This document shows, piece by piece, positions 9,448-16,858 of a stretch of 64,000 bases of DNA. Origin of the DNA: Flavobacterium cyclinae. Lineage in GTDB: Bacteria; Bacteroidota; Bacteroidia; Flavobacteriales; Flavobacteriaceae. Positions within the stretch are counted from its first letter, which is position 1, and each line of letters opens with the position of its first letter. The notes beneath the pieces are model-generated. The model saw only the letters and a list, made by a program, of their open reading frames with translations. It was not told the origin of the DNA and ran no database searches. Both the position numbers and the translations under genes were made by a program. The stretch lies in assembly GCF_021172145.1 (NCBI RefSeq), contig NZ_CP089095.1, forward strand, positions 2,728,001 through 2,792,000, read 5' to 3'.

Positions 9448-10443
9448 ATGCCTAAAATTGGTAACATTATACTACCTGATTTTCCTTTATTATTAGCTCC
9501 AATGGAAGATGTAAGCGACCCGCCATTTCGTCGTTTATGTAAATTACATGGTACTGATTTGATGTATTCTGAATTTATTTCATCGGAAGGCTTGATTCGT
9601 GATGCCATGAAAAGCAAACAAAAATTAGATATTTTCGATTACGAACGACCAGTTGGGATTCAGATTTTTGGAGGTGATGAAGAGGCAATGGAAATGAGTG
9701 CTAAAATTGTGGATACGGTTCAACCTGACTTAGTTGATATCAATTTTGGTTGTCCAGTAAAAAAAGTAGTTTGTAAAGGTGCTGGCGCTGGAGTTTTAAA
9801 GGATGTGGATTTAATGATTCGTTTAACCAAAGCTGTTATCAAAGGAACGAATTTGCCTGTTACGGTAAAAACACGTTTGGGTTGGGATGAAAATTCGATT
9901 AACATAGATGAAGTTGCCGAACGTTTACAAGATATAGGCGTGCAAGCTTTAACAATCCATGCCAGAACTCGTGCACAAATGTACAAAGGGCATTCGGATT
10001 GGTCGCACATTCAGCGTGTGAAAGAAAATCCGAGAATTACAATGCCAATTTTTGGAAATGGCGATATCGATTCTCCAGAAAAAGCTTTGGAATACAAAAA
10101 CAAATACGGATTAGATGGCATGATGATTGGTCGCGCTGCGATTGGTTATCCTTGGATTTTTAATGAAATTAAACATTATTTCGCCACAGGAGAAAAATTA
10201 GCACCACCCAGCATGAACGACCGAATCGAAGCCGCAAGAAATCACTTAATTTGGAGTATCGAATGGAAAGGCGAACGTTTAGGTATCAACGAAATGCGCC
10301 GTCATTATACCAATTATTTCAAAGGCATTCACGGTTTTAAAGAATACAAACAAAAATTGGTTACCACAGACGGCATCAATCAATTGTTAGATGTATTCAC
10401 TGAGATTGAGCAGGTGTATGTGGATTATGTTTTTGAGGGGTAG
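9448..10443 (+). CDS. dusB: tRNA-dihydrouridine synthase, DusB type
   Basis: A 331-residue flavin-dependent TIM-barrel enzyme that reduces uridines in the tRNA D-loop. Family signatures are visible in order: the N-terminal LAPMEDVSDPPFRRLC strand-loop, YSEFISSEG, VGIQIFGG, the DINFGCPVKKVVCKGAGAG motif containing the catalytic Cys, TVKTRLGW, LTIHARTRAQMYKGHSDW with the FMN/tRNA-binding His-Ala-Arg, and GNGDIDSPEKA followed by GMMIGRAAIGYPWIF. The length is normal. It is convergent with the NTF2-like gene only five bases away, with no obvious hairpin between the two stops. Confidence 0.96.
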   Translation: MPKIGNIILPDFPLLLAPMEDVSDPPFRRLCKLHGTDLMYSEFISSEGLIRDAMKSKQKLDIFDYERPVGIQIFGGDEEAMEMSAKIVDTVQPDLVDINFGCPVKKVVCKGAGAGVLKDVDLMIRLTKAVIKGTNLPVTVKTRLGWDENSINIDEVAERLQDIGVQALTIHARTRAQMYKGHSDWSHIQRVKENPRITMPIFGNGDIDSPEKALEYKNKYGLDGMMIGRAAIGYPWIFNEIKHYFATGEKLAPPSMNDRIEAARNHLIWSIEWKGERLGINEMRRHYTNYFKGIHGFKEYKQKLVTTDGINQLLDVFTEIEQVYVDYVFEG

Positions 10444-10447
10444 TTAT

Positions 10448-10807
10448 CTACCCATGATAAACTCTAGAAAACACAATCTTCCCATCTTTAATTTCTAAAA
10501 CCTCAGCCACTAGCATATCGGCTTCACCTTCAACTTGACGAGTGTATTCCATAAAAACTCGGTCGGTGTTAGCAGTTAACGAAGTTACTTTATAATGTAA
10601 TGTGGGTAATCTGTCAAAAGCGTCTCGCCACCAAATGCGCATCGCTTCTTTTCCAATGATTAAACCATTAGTTTCTGGCTGGCGAATTTTTAATTTCGGA
10701 CTGAAATGTTGGGCTTCGTCGTCGTATAATTCTAATAACTTTTCTAAATTTTTTGTATTGAAAGCATCGAACCATTTAATGGCGATTTGTTGTAATTGAT
10801 TTGGCAT
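10448..10807 (-). CDS. NTF2-like / SnoaL-type protein of unknown function
   Basis: About 119 residues from the second Met (MPNQLQQIAIKWFDAFNTKN), which is the more natural start than a Met three codons upstream. It is a single cone-shaped NTF2-like fold: the N-terminal helix with WFDAFNTKNLEKLLELYDDEA, the GKEAMRIWWRDAF helix, then alternating strands ending in VLEIKDGKIVFSRVYHG. The fold is used by ketosteroid isomerases, dehydratases and simple binding proteins, so the ligand cannot be predicted. No signal peptide, so cytoplasmic. Its neighbours suggest no pathway. Confidence 0.8.
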   Translation of the reverse strand: MPNQLQQIAIKWFDAFNTKNLEKLLELYDDEAQHFSPKLKIRQPETNGLIIGKEAMRIWWRDAFDRLPTLHYKVTSLTANTDRVFMEYTRQVEGEADMLVAEVLEIKDGKIVFSRVYHG

Positions 10808-10837
10808 AGATAACACTATTTTTTATTTGAAACACAT

Positions 10838-10900
10838 AGACATATAGGTTTCATAGTTTAAAAAAAGTCGTTTCACTCTACATAGAAAACATAGCGTTGT
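10838..10900. repeat. Degenerate intergenic repeat
   Basis: Between the NTF2-like gene and the pseudouridine synthase lies AT-rich DNA with CACATAGACATATAG and CTACATAGAAAACATAG. These resemble the CATAGAAACATAG phrase of the lepA-dusB spacer and look like copies of one dispersed, decaying repeat. Confidence 0.4.
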
Positions 10901-10916
10901 GAAAAATTTAAAAAAA

Positions 10917-10943
10917 AGGCACAAAGAAAAAATCAATGTGCCT
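10917..10943 (-). terminator. Intrinsic terminator of the pseudouridine synthase gene
   Basis: AGGCACA/TGTGCCT with a 13-base loop, 19 bases beyond the stop at 10963. On the minus strand it is followed by seven T residues. Confidence 0.7.
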
Positions 10944-10962
10944 AAGTGTTTCAAAAAATACG

Positions 10963-11859
10963 TTAAGCATTTTTAAGATTAATGATTTCTTGTTCCGTTA
11001 AGAATCTCCAATCGCCTCTTGGTAAGTTTTTCTTAGTTAAACCTGCGAATGTTACGCGGTCCACTTTTAAAACATCATATTTTAAATGTTCAAAAATTTT
11101 ACGCACTATTTTAACGTTTGACGTTTTCATTTTCAAACCAATTTCACTTTTTGGTTGGTCTTCGATATAAGAAATTTCTTCCACGTAAACGCGATGTTCT
11201 TCGATAGTTAATCCTTTTTGGATGCGTTCTAAATCTTCAAACTTTAAATTTTTATCTAAAGTAACTTGATATACTTTTGACGAACGTTGGTTTGGCGCCG
11301 TGAATTTTTGAATAATTTCATTATCATTAGTAAACAACAACAAACCTGTTGTGGTTTTATCCATTCTTCCTACAGGTTGCAATTTGGCTTTAGTTGCATT
11401 TCTAACCAAATCTAAAACATTTGTAGAACCCTTTTCTTCATCACCTGAAGTAGAGAAGTTTTTTGGTTTATTCAATAAAATATACTCTTTCTTTTCTGGC
11501 GTAATATTAACGCCATCAAATTGCACAACATCTGTCAATTTTACTTTGTAACCCATTTCAGTTACCACTTCTCCGTTTACTTTTACGTTTCCGCTTTGGA
11601 TGTAAATATCGGCATCTCTTCGGCTACAAACACCTGAATTTGAAATGTAACGATTCAAACGAATTTCGTCTGGATTAGATGGTTTCTTTGGAGATTTTGG
11701 TCCTTTTGCACCTGCTGGTTTTGAAGCATCTGGTTTTGAACCAAATTTAGAAGGCGCTTTACGAATTGGCGCATTTCCTCTTGAATTACTATTTTTCTTG
11801 TAACCTCCTTGTCTTCCTGAACCTGGATGACTTTTATCGCTATCTTGATGACGTGACAT
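10963..11859 (-). CDS. rRNA pseudouridine synthase, RsuA/RluB family
   Basis: 298 residues. The first about 70 are a disordered, Lys/Gly/Ser/Pro-rich extension (SDKSHPGSGRQGG...KGPKSPKKPSNP), common in this family in Bacteroidota. An S4 RNA-binding domain follows (IRLNRYISNSGVCSRRDADIYIQSGNVKVNG), then the catalytic domain with the nucleophilic Asp in PVGRMDKTTTGLLLFTND. RluB modifies 23S rRNA U2605 and RluE/F relatives modify nearby sites; the exact target is not decided by sequence alone. A hairpin terminator follows. The gene is 28 bases downstream of the UbiA-like gene and could share its transcript. Confidence 0.92.
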   Translation of the reverse strand: MSRHQDSDKSHPGSGRQGGYKKNSNSRGNAPIRKAPSKFGSKPDASKPAGAKGPKSPKKPSNPDEIRLNRYISNSGVCSRRDADIYIQSGNVKVNGEVVTEMGYKVKLTDVVQFDGVNITPEKKEYILLNKPKNFSTSGDEEKGSTNVLDLVRNATKAKLQPVGRMDKTTTGLLLFTNDNEIIQKFTAPNQRSSKVYQVTLDKNLKFEDLERIQKGLTIEEHRVYVEEISYIEDQPKSEIGLKMKTSNVKIVRKIFEHLKYDVLKVDRVTFAGLTKKNLPRGDWRFLTEQEIINLKNA

Positions 11860-11887
11860 ATTCTAAACAATTTTTGCAAAGATATAA

Positions 11888-12808
11888 CTAATATGCTGAA
11901 ATCAATTTTTTGCCATGAATTAAAACGGAAGGTTCTATTAAAACAATGCAAAAAACGCCTGAAACGATGATAAATTTCAATAAAAAGTGAAGTTTTAAAT
12001 ATTCGGTTTTAGAATTGGCTTTCCAAAGCAGCAAAACAAAAAACAGTAATGCCATTAAACTCAGGTAAAAATAAATATCCATGTATCCTACATCATACAC
12101 TTCAATTAGAAAATAAACTGGTATCAAAGTAGAAATCGTTAAAACCGAAATAATAGATTTAGCCATTTTTTCTCCAAAAACAACCGGAAACGTTTTGTAA
12201 TTAGCTACCAAATCCCCTTCGATATTTTCTAAATCTTTAATCAATTCGCGAATTAAAATCAGTAGTAATAAGAAAGTCGCATGAGCAAAAATAACGTGAT
12301 AAAAATTCTTGTAATACATCAAAATTCCGAAGAAAGGCAAAACCGCTAAAACTGCAGCTGTGATGTTTCCAACTAAAAACATTTTTTTCAACTTGTGCGA
12401 ATAAAACCAAATTATAAAAATATAAGTCGAAAAGAACAAAACCGCTCGCCACGAAATGAAAAACATCAACAAAGCAACAACGAAATTAATTCCGAAATAG
12501 ACTTTCAACTTGGTTTCCTGACTCACCAAACGGTCAATCATGGCTTTTTTTGGGCGATTGATTAAATCCTTTTTCGCATCGTAAAAATTATTAATAATAT
12601 AACCCGAAGCAATGGTTAAAGTAGAAGCAACCACGATTAAAAACAAACGCCAATCGAGAATAATATCTAAAGCGCGTTTTTCGGGAGCCAAAATAAATAT
12701 CGCAGAAAGATATTGCGCTAATGCAATTACCCATATATTATATCCTCTAATTACAGAGAAAAAACTGAAGATTTTTATGAGGAATAATTTAGATTTACGA
12801 GTAAGCAT
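11888..12808 (-). CDS. UbiA-family prenyltransferase (putative geranylgeranylglycerol-phosphate geranylgeranyltransferase)
   Basis: 306 residues with eight or nine hydrophobic helices. The first Asp-rich motif of the UbiA superfamily reads NNFYDAKKDLINRPKKAMI (about residues 71-90); the second is in the RELIKDLENIEGD segment, with the Asp pair that binds Mg-diphosphate. The family transfers polyprenyl groups inside the membrane. Bacteroidota homologues are commonly labelled DGGGP synthase because these bacteria also carry a GGGP synthase; that substrate is inferred. The neighbouring mevalonate kinase and decarboxylase support an isoprenoid role. Menaquinone or haem-O prenylation is less likely given the lack of quinone genes nearby. 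Confidence 0.82.
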   Translation of the reverse strand: MLTRKSKLFLIKIFSFFSVIRGYNIWVIALAQYLSAIFILAPEKRALDIILDWRLFLIVVASTLTIASGYIINNFYDAKKDLINRPKKAMIDRLVSQETKLKVYFGINFVVALLMFFISWRAVLFFSTYIFIIWFYSHKLKKMFLVGNITAAVLAVLPFFGILMYYKNFYHVIFAHATFLLLLILIRELIKDLENIEGDLVANYKTFPVVFGEKMAKSIISVLTISTLIPVYFLIEVYDVGYMDIYFYLSLMALLFFVLLLWKANSKTEYLKLHFLLKFIIVSGVFCIVLIEPSVLIHGKKLISAY

Positions 12809-12821
12809 TTCTCTTGAGGTT

Positions 12822-12894
12822 TTGGGTTATGGGTGATTGGTAATTGGTAAGAGAAAATAAAACCCATTACCTATTACTAACAACCAATTACCTA
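12822..12894. repeat. Inverted low-complexity repeat between prenyltransferase and mevalonate kinase genes
   Basis: GGGTGATTGGTAATTGG is faced by inverted relatives ACCCATTACC and AACCAATTACC some 15 to 50 bases away, forming a possible imperfect hairpin of about 70 bases. It carries no gene. Confidence 0.5.
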
Positions 12895-12895
12895 T

Positions 12896-13834
12896 CTAAA
12901 AATTATAAACTACTTCTAATTTATAGTCTTTCAAAGATTCTTTTGCTTTATCTAAGTCTTGTGTAAATCCTAAAATATAACCGCCGCCGCCAGAACCACA
13001 TAGTTTCAAGTAGTAGTCGTTGGTGTCGATTCCTTTTTGCCAAACTTGGTGAAATTGCTCTGGAATCATTGGTTTGAAATTATTCAAAACTACTTTTGAT
13101 AATTGTTTGGTGTTTTCTAATAACGATTTAACATCACCATGCAAGAAATTTTCCACACAAGCATCGGTATATTTTATGAATTGTGATTTTAACATGTTAC
13201 GGAAACCATTATCCTTTAAGTTTTCCATGAAAATCGAAACCATTGGAGCTGTTTCGCCCACAATTCCTGAATCTATTAAGAAAACAGCACCTTTTCCTTG
13301 TGTACTTTGCGTTGGAATTCCAGTTGCTTCAATGTTATCTTTAGAGTTGATTAAAATTGGAATACTTAAATAACTGTTCAACGGATCTAAGCCTGAACTT
13401 TTTCCGTGGAAAAACGATTCCATTTGAGAAAATATTGCTTTTAATTGCAATAATTTCTCTCTTGTAAGATTCTCTAAAACCGTAATTTTATTTTGTGCAT
13501 ATTTATCGTAAATCGCCGCTACTAAAGCACCACTACTTCCTACTCCATATCCTTGCGGAATACTTGAATCGAAATACATTCCATTATTTACATCATTTTG
13601 CAATGAAGCTAAATCGAAAGTTACCAACTCAGGTTGCTCTGTTTGCAATTGCTCTAAATAAACAACAAATTTCTTTAAACTTTCGTTTGACTTAATAGCA
13701 CTTTCAGATGAATTTCCATCATTTTTCAAAGCACCATTATAAAAATTATAAGGAATTGAAAGTCCTTTCGAATCTTGGATAATTCCGTATTCTCCGAAAA
13801 GTAATATTTTTGAGTAAAAAAGTGGTCCTTTCAT
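12896..13834 (-). CDS. mvk: Mevalonate kinase-type GHMP kinase
   Basis: 312 residues, a GHMP kinase. The N-terminus has the substrate-binding strand KILLFGEYGII, the ATP-binding glycine-rich motif is PQGYGVGSSGALVAA, and the third motif appears as KLCGSGGGGYILGF near the C-terminus. GHMP family members of this type in Flavobacteriia phosphorylate mevalonate. Placement in one gene block with the mevalonate diphosphate decarboxylase supports this function over galactokinase or homoserine kinase. The product feeds isopentenyl diphosphate synthesis for quinones, carotenoids and undecaprenyl carriers. The gene lies downstream of the toxin-antitoxin pair on the same strand. Confidence 0.87.
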   Translation of the reverse strand: MKGPLFYSKILLFGEYGIIQDSKGLSIPYNFYNGALKNDGNSSESAIKSNESLKKFVVYLEQLQTEQPELVTFDLASLQNDVNNGMYFDSSIPQGYGVGSSGALVAAIYDKYAQNKITVLENLTREKLLQLKAIFSQMESFFHGKSSGLDPLNSYLSIPILINSKDNIEATGIPTQSTQGKGAVFLIDSGIVGETAPMVSIFMENLKDNGFRNMLKSQFIKYTDACVENFLHGDVKSLLENTKQLSKVVLNNFKPMIPEQFHQVWQKGIDTNDYYLKLCGSGGGGYILGFTQDLDKAKESLKDYKLEVVYNF

Positions 13835-13849
13835 TTTTTAGTATTCAGT

Positions 13850-14158
13850 TTACAGTTTATAGTAATCAGATTTTAATTTCTTTGGGTTTTGTCTTGTATC
13901 AAAAACAGCAACCACTACAATATGCTTTTCATTATAATGATAAAAAAGTGTATTCTGTTTTGTAACCACACACTTTCTAAATTTAACATTTTTACTTGAA
14001 ACAGGAAATGATTCTGGACTTTTTGCTACAATTTTCAATACTAAATGAAGCTTATTCACAAAATCATCTTTAACTTTCAAATTCCATTTTAACACCAAAT
14101 ATTCAAAAAGCTGATTCAATTCATTTTGAGCTCTTGGCGTTATTACAATTTCTCTCAT
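13850..14158 (-). CDS. ParE/RelE-family toxin
   Basis: 102 residues with the compact ParE/RelE fold: MREIVITPRAQNELNQLFEYLVLKW (first strand and helix), a long second helix KDDFVNKLHLVLKIVAKSPESFP, and the sheet KFRKCVVTKQNTLFYHYNEKHIVVVAVFDTRQNPKKL. The RQNP C-terminal motif is typical of ParE-like toxins. Family members inhibit gyrase (ParE) or cut mRNA on the ribosome (RelE); which applies is not decidable here. The start codon overlaps the antitoxin stop by one base (TAATG), so translation is coupled. The pair sits inside an isoprenoid gene block. Confidence 0.85.
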   Translation of the reverse strand: MREIVITPRAQNELNQLFEYLVLKWNLKVKDDFVNKLHLVLKIVAKSPESFPVSSKNVKFRKCVVTKQNTLFYHYNEKHIVVVAVFDTRQNPKKLKSDYYKL

Positions 14159-14379
14159 TATTTCAAATGTGGTTTGATAAAATCATCAAAAGAAGAAAAT
14201 TCTCCCTTTTCATATTGCTCCATTGATTCGTTTAGAATATTTTGTTGCTCTTCCGTTAAATCATCCCACCAATCTTTATCTTCTTTTTGAAAAATTTTCC
14301 TAATAGCTTGTAATACCGAAGGATTTTCTGTTTCCATCAGCATTTTCATAAGCTCTAATTTTTCCAATCGAATATCCAT
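14158..14379 (-). CDS. Antitoxin of the ParE/RelE pair
   Basis: 73 residues, acidic and helical: an N-terminal segment MDIRLEKLELMKMLMETENPSVLQAIRKIF and an acidic C-terminal half with WWDDLTEEQQNILNESMEQYEKGEFSSFDDFIK. This layout is that of small Bacteroidota addiction-module antitoxins encoded directly before a ParE toxin; the C-terminal part probably wraps the toxin. No helix-turn-helix is obvious, so autoregulation may rely on the N-terminus or be absent. It starts 30 bases downstream of the mevalonate decarboxylase stop. Confidence 0.8.
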   Translation of the reverse strand: MDIRLEKLELMKMLMETENPSVLQAIRKIFQKEDKDWWDDLTEEQQNILNESMEQYEKGEFSSFDDFIKPHLK

Positions 14380-14409
14380 TTTTATTGAAATCTATGGTAA
14401 ATATACGAA

Positions 14410-15489
14410 TTATTTTAATTGATTTGCACCATTCCCAATTTCATCGCAAATATACTGACCATTTTGACAATAGCCAACTAATTCATCTTGAATAAATTGC
14501 AATACGTTTTGTTTCACATTTTCAGGATACAAAACGTGCACATTTGCACCTGCATCTAACGTAAAACAAACTGGAATTTGGGTTTCATTTCTGAACTTCC
14601 AAATTTTATTTATGATTTCCAATGTATTGGGTTTCATTAAGATAAAATACGGCATCGAAGTCATCATCATAGCATGTAAAGTCAAGGCTTCGCTTTCTAC
14701 AATTTTGATGAATTCTTCCACATTTCCTGATGACAAAATTGATTTTATTTGGGATAAATTTTCGTGAGCTTGAGCAAAACGTCTTTCGGCATACGGATGA
14801 TTGTGCATTAAATCGTGTCCAACCGTACTCGAAACTTGTTTTTCACCTTTATCTACTAATAAAATCGTGTCTTGATAGTTTTTGAAGTTAGAATGAATTT
14901 CAGAAAATTCCACACCAAATAAATCCGAACTTCCATTAATTTCAGAGTGAGTTCCCCAAACTACTACTTCACCTTTGATGCTTCTGCACGCACTTCCACT
15001 TCCTAATCGTGCCAAAAATGATGCTTTGGAATAGAAATAATCATCAGAAATTGTTGGATTAATTGCTTTTTCTAAACTCATGATGTTCATAGCTAAAGCT
15101 GCCATTCCAGATGCTGAAGAAGCAATCCCTGAACTATGAGGAAAGGTGTTTTGGGTATCAATTTTAAAATGATATTCTTTTAAAAACGGACAATATTTTT
15201 CAATTCTTTCGAAGAATTTTTGAATTTTTGGTTTAAAATCTTCTTTTGGTTTTCCTTCAAAAAGTAAATCAAATGAAAAATTATTGTTTTCCGATTTTTT
15301 GACTACTTCTAATTTTGTGATTGTTTTACAGTTGTTTAACGTAAAACTTATAGAAGGGTTAGCTGGAATTTGGTTTTCTTTCTTGCCCCAATATTTCACT
15401 AAGGCAATATTACTTGGTGCGCTCCATTCGAAACTAGCCGATTCAATGGAATTATATGAAGTTGCGATAAAATCTTTTTCGGTAAGCAT
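14410..15489 (-). CDS. mvaD: Diphosphomevalonate decarboxylase
   Basis: 359 residues of the GHMP superfamily. The signature SAPSNIALVKYWGKKENQIPANPSISFTL near residue 20 is the mevalonate diphosphate decarboxylase start, with the Tyr-Trp-Gly-Lys substrate-binding segment. The phosphate-binding loop reads HSSGIASSASGMAALA, and GSGSACRSIKGEVVVWG carries the conserved Ser-Arg segment; the catalytic Asp is in CFTLDAGANVHVLYP. It converts mevalonate 5-diphosphate to isopentenyl diphosphate with ATP. With the kinase at 12896 it shows use of the mevalonate route. It is divergent from tspO. Confidence 0.95.
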   Translation of the reverse strand: MLTEKDFIATSYNSIESASFEWSAPSNIALVKYWGKKENQIPANPSISFTLNNCKTITKLEVVKKSENNNFSFDLLFEGKPKEDFKPKIQKFFERIEKYCPFLKEYHFKIDTQNTFPHSSGIASSASGMAALAMNIMSLEKAINPTISDDYFYSKASFLARLGSGSACRSIKGEVVVWGTHSEINGSSDLFGVEFSEIHSNFKNYQDTILLVDKGEKQVSSTVGHDLMHNHPYAERRFAQAHENLSQIKSILSSGNVEEFIKIVESEALTLHAMMMTSMPYFILMKPNTLEIINKIWKFRNETQIPVCFTLDAGANVHVLYPENVKQNVLQFIQDELVGYCQNGQYICDEIGNGANQLK

Positions 15490-15571
15490 AGCTTAAAATT
15501 TTGACAAAAATACCGATTTTGATTGATTTGTTCTCTTGATATTTCGTTAATTTGCCTATAAATTTGAAAAT

Positions 15572-16048
15572 ATGAACAAATATCTTAAAATCATATACTG
15601 TGTTGCCATCTGTTTAGCGGTAGGTTATTTATCGAGCAATGTAACACAATCCAGTATTTCGACTTGGTATCCTTTAATCAAAAAACCAAGTTTCAATCCA
15701 CCAAATTGGGTTTTTGCACCAGTTTGGACCATGCTTTTTATCATGATGGGAATTGCTGCAGGAATGGTTTGGAATAAGTTAGAATCGAACAAAGAATTGG
15801 TAAAAAAGGGATTGTTGTTTTTTACCGTTCAACTTCTTTTGAATGCTTTATGGTCGTATTTATTCTTTGGATTGAATAATATTTTGTTGGCGTTAATCGA
15901 AATTATTTTGCTTTGGTTAATTATTTATGAAACGTATTACATTTTCAAACAAATAGACAAAAGAGCAGGATATTTATTAATTCCGTATTTAGCTTGGGTT
16001 GCTTTCGCTACAATTTTAACAGGAAGCATTTATTGGTTGAATCGATAA
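15572..16048 (+). CDS. tspO: TspO/MBR family tryptophan-rich sensory protein
   Basis: 158 residues with five hydrophobic helices, the TspO/MBR fold. Family motifs include W-Y-P-L-I-K-K-P-S-F-N-P-P-N-W-V-F-A-P-V-W-T after the first helix, the LNALWSYLFFG segment of helix three, and a C-terminal PYLAWVAFATILT. TspO proteins bind porphyrins and cholesterol-like ligands and modulate tetrapyrrole or stress responses in bacteria. The gene is alone on the plus strand, divergent from mvaD, and ends at a terminator shared with the following minus-strand lipoprotein gene. A TAAATTTG box lies just 5 bases before the start, so the real -7 box may be the slightly upstream TTAATTTG. Confidence 0.93.
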   Translation: MNKYLKIIYCVAICLAVGYLSSNVTQSSISTWYPLIKKPSFNPPNWVFAPVWTMLFIMMGIAAGMVWNKLESNKELVKKGLLFFTVQLLLNALWSYLFFGLNNILLALIEIILLWLIIYETYYIFKQIDKRAGYLLIPYLAWVAFATILTGSIYWLNR

Positions 16049-16063
16049 TCAACATTTATAAAA

Positions 16064-16102
16064 TAAAAAAGGCGACTTCAAAATTGAAATCGCCTTTTTT
16101 AT
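16064..16102. terminator. Bidirectional terminator between tspO and the LPP20-like lipoprotein gene
   Basis: AAAAAAGGCGACTTCAA is faced by TTGAAATCGCCTTTTTT, one G-U pair apart from perfect. It lies between two convergent stop codons and has A/T tracts on both sides. Confidence 0.8.
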
Positions 16103-16115
16103 AGTTCGAAGAGGA

Positions 16116-16700
16116 TTATTTATTTCCCATTTCTTCCATTTCTTTGTAGAAAGTTTCTTTGAATTTTTCGTAGTTGTAATCCACTTTCAAACGATCATCA
16201 GCAGAAATTCTATTGTTAAAAGTATTTAATAATGCTGAATTATTTAATTCAATTGCAATATAGGTTTTGTATTTACCAGTTGCCGTTTTTGTTAATTCTT
16301 CACAAATAGTTTTAGTACCAGAGATTGATTGATTGATTACCTCACGGCTTAACCCTTCATATTTTGCAATATACTCTTGTTTTCCAGCTGAATTCACATC
16401 ATTAAAGTAGTTATCGATAACCGCTTTTAATGTTACTTCAATTTGACCTGCAAGTTCTAAACGGGCATTACTTAATGCCATTCTTTTAGAGTTTGCTTGA
16501 TCTGGACTTTCACCAACACTATTAGCTCTAAAGAAATCTTTATCAGTAAAGTATTTTGGTCCACTACAAAGTACTTCTACTTTTACTTCTCCTTTAGGAG
16601 CATCAACTGGTTTTTCTTCTTTTTTACTTCTACAAGAAGCAGCACTAAGCACTAATAAACCTACTAAAATTGTATTTCTCATGTTTGTAATTTTTTTCAT
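16116..16700 (-). CDS. LPP20-like lipoprotein of unknown function
   Basis: 194 residues. A short signal with lipobox SAASC gives an SPII lipoprotein (an inner Met six codons in, MRNTILVGLL, is an equally good start). The residues after the Cys are basic (RSKKEE), unlike a surface-export signal, so a periplasmic face is likely. The mature part has SVGESPDQANSKRMALSNARLELAGQI, matching the helix of LPP20/FlgP-type domains (runs of Ala at heptad positions after a G-x-G-like turn), and a strand YKTYIAIELNN. No enzyme motif. It is convergent with tspO and divergent from the two lipoprotein genes at 16859 and 18493, which suggests a shared function. Confidence 0.7.
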   Translation of the reverse strand: MKKITNMRNTILVGLLVLSAASCRSKKEEKPVDAPKGEVKVEVLCSGPKYFTDKDFFRANSVGESPDQANSKRMALSNARLELAGQIEVTLKAVIDNYFNDVNSAGKQEYIAKYEGLSREVINQSISGTKTICEELTKTATGKYKTYIAIELNNSALLNTFNNRISADDRLKVDYNYEKFKETFYKEMEEMGNK

Positions 16701-16858
16701 ATTCTAAAAATAATTTAATTAATTCTATTTTTGGTATCAATTTTGAAAGATTTGTCAATATTAACAAAAAAAACAACTCAAAAAAACGTTTGTTTGTTAT
16801 TTTTGTTTTAAAATTGTCCATTGAACTTTAACACATTTTACAAAATACGTGCCAATTT

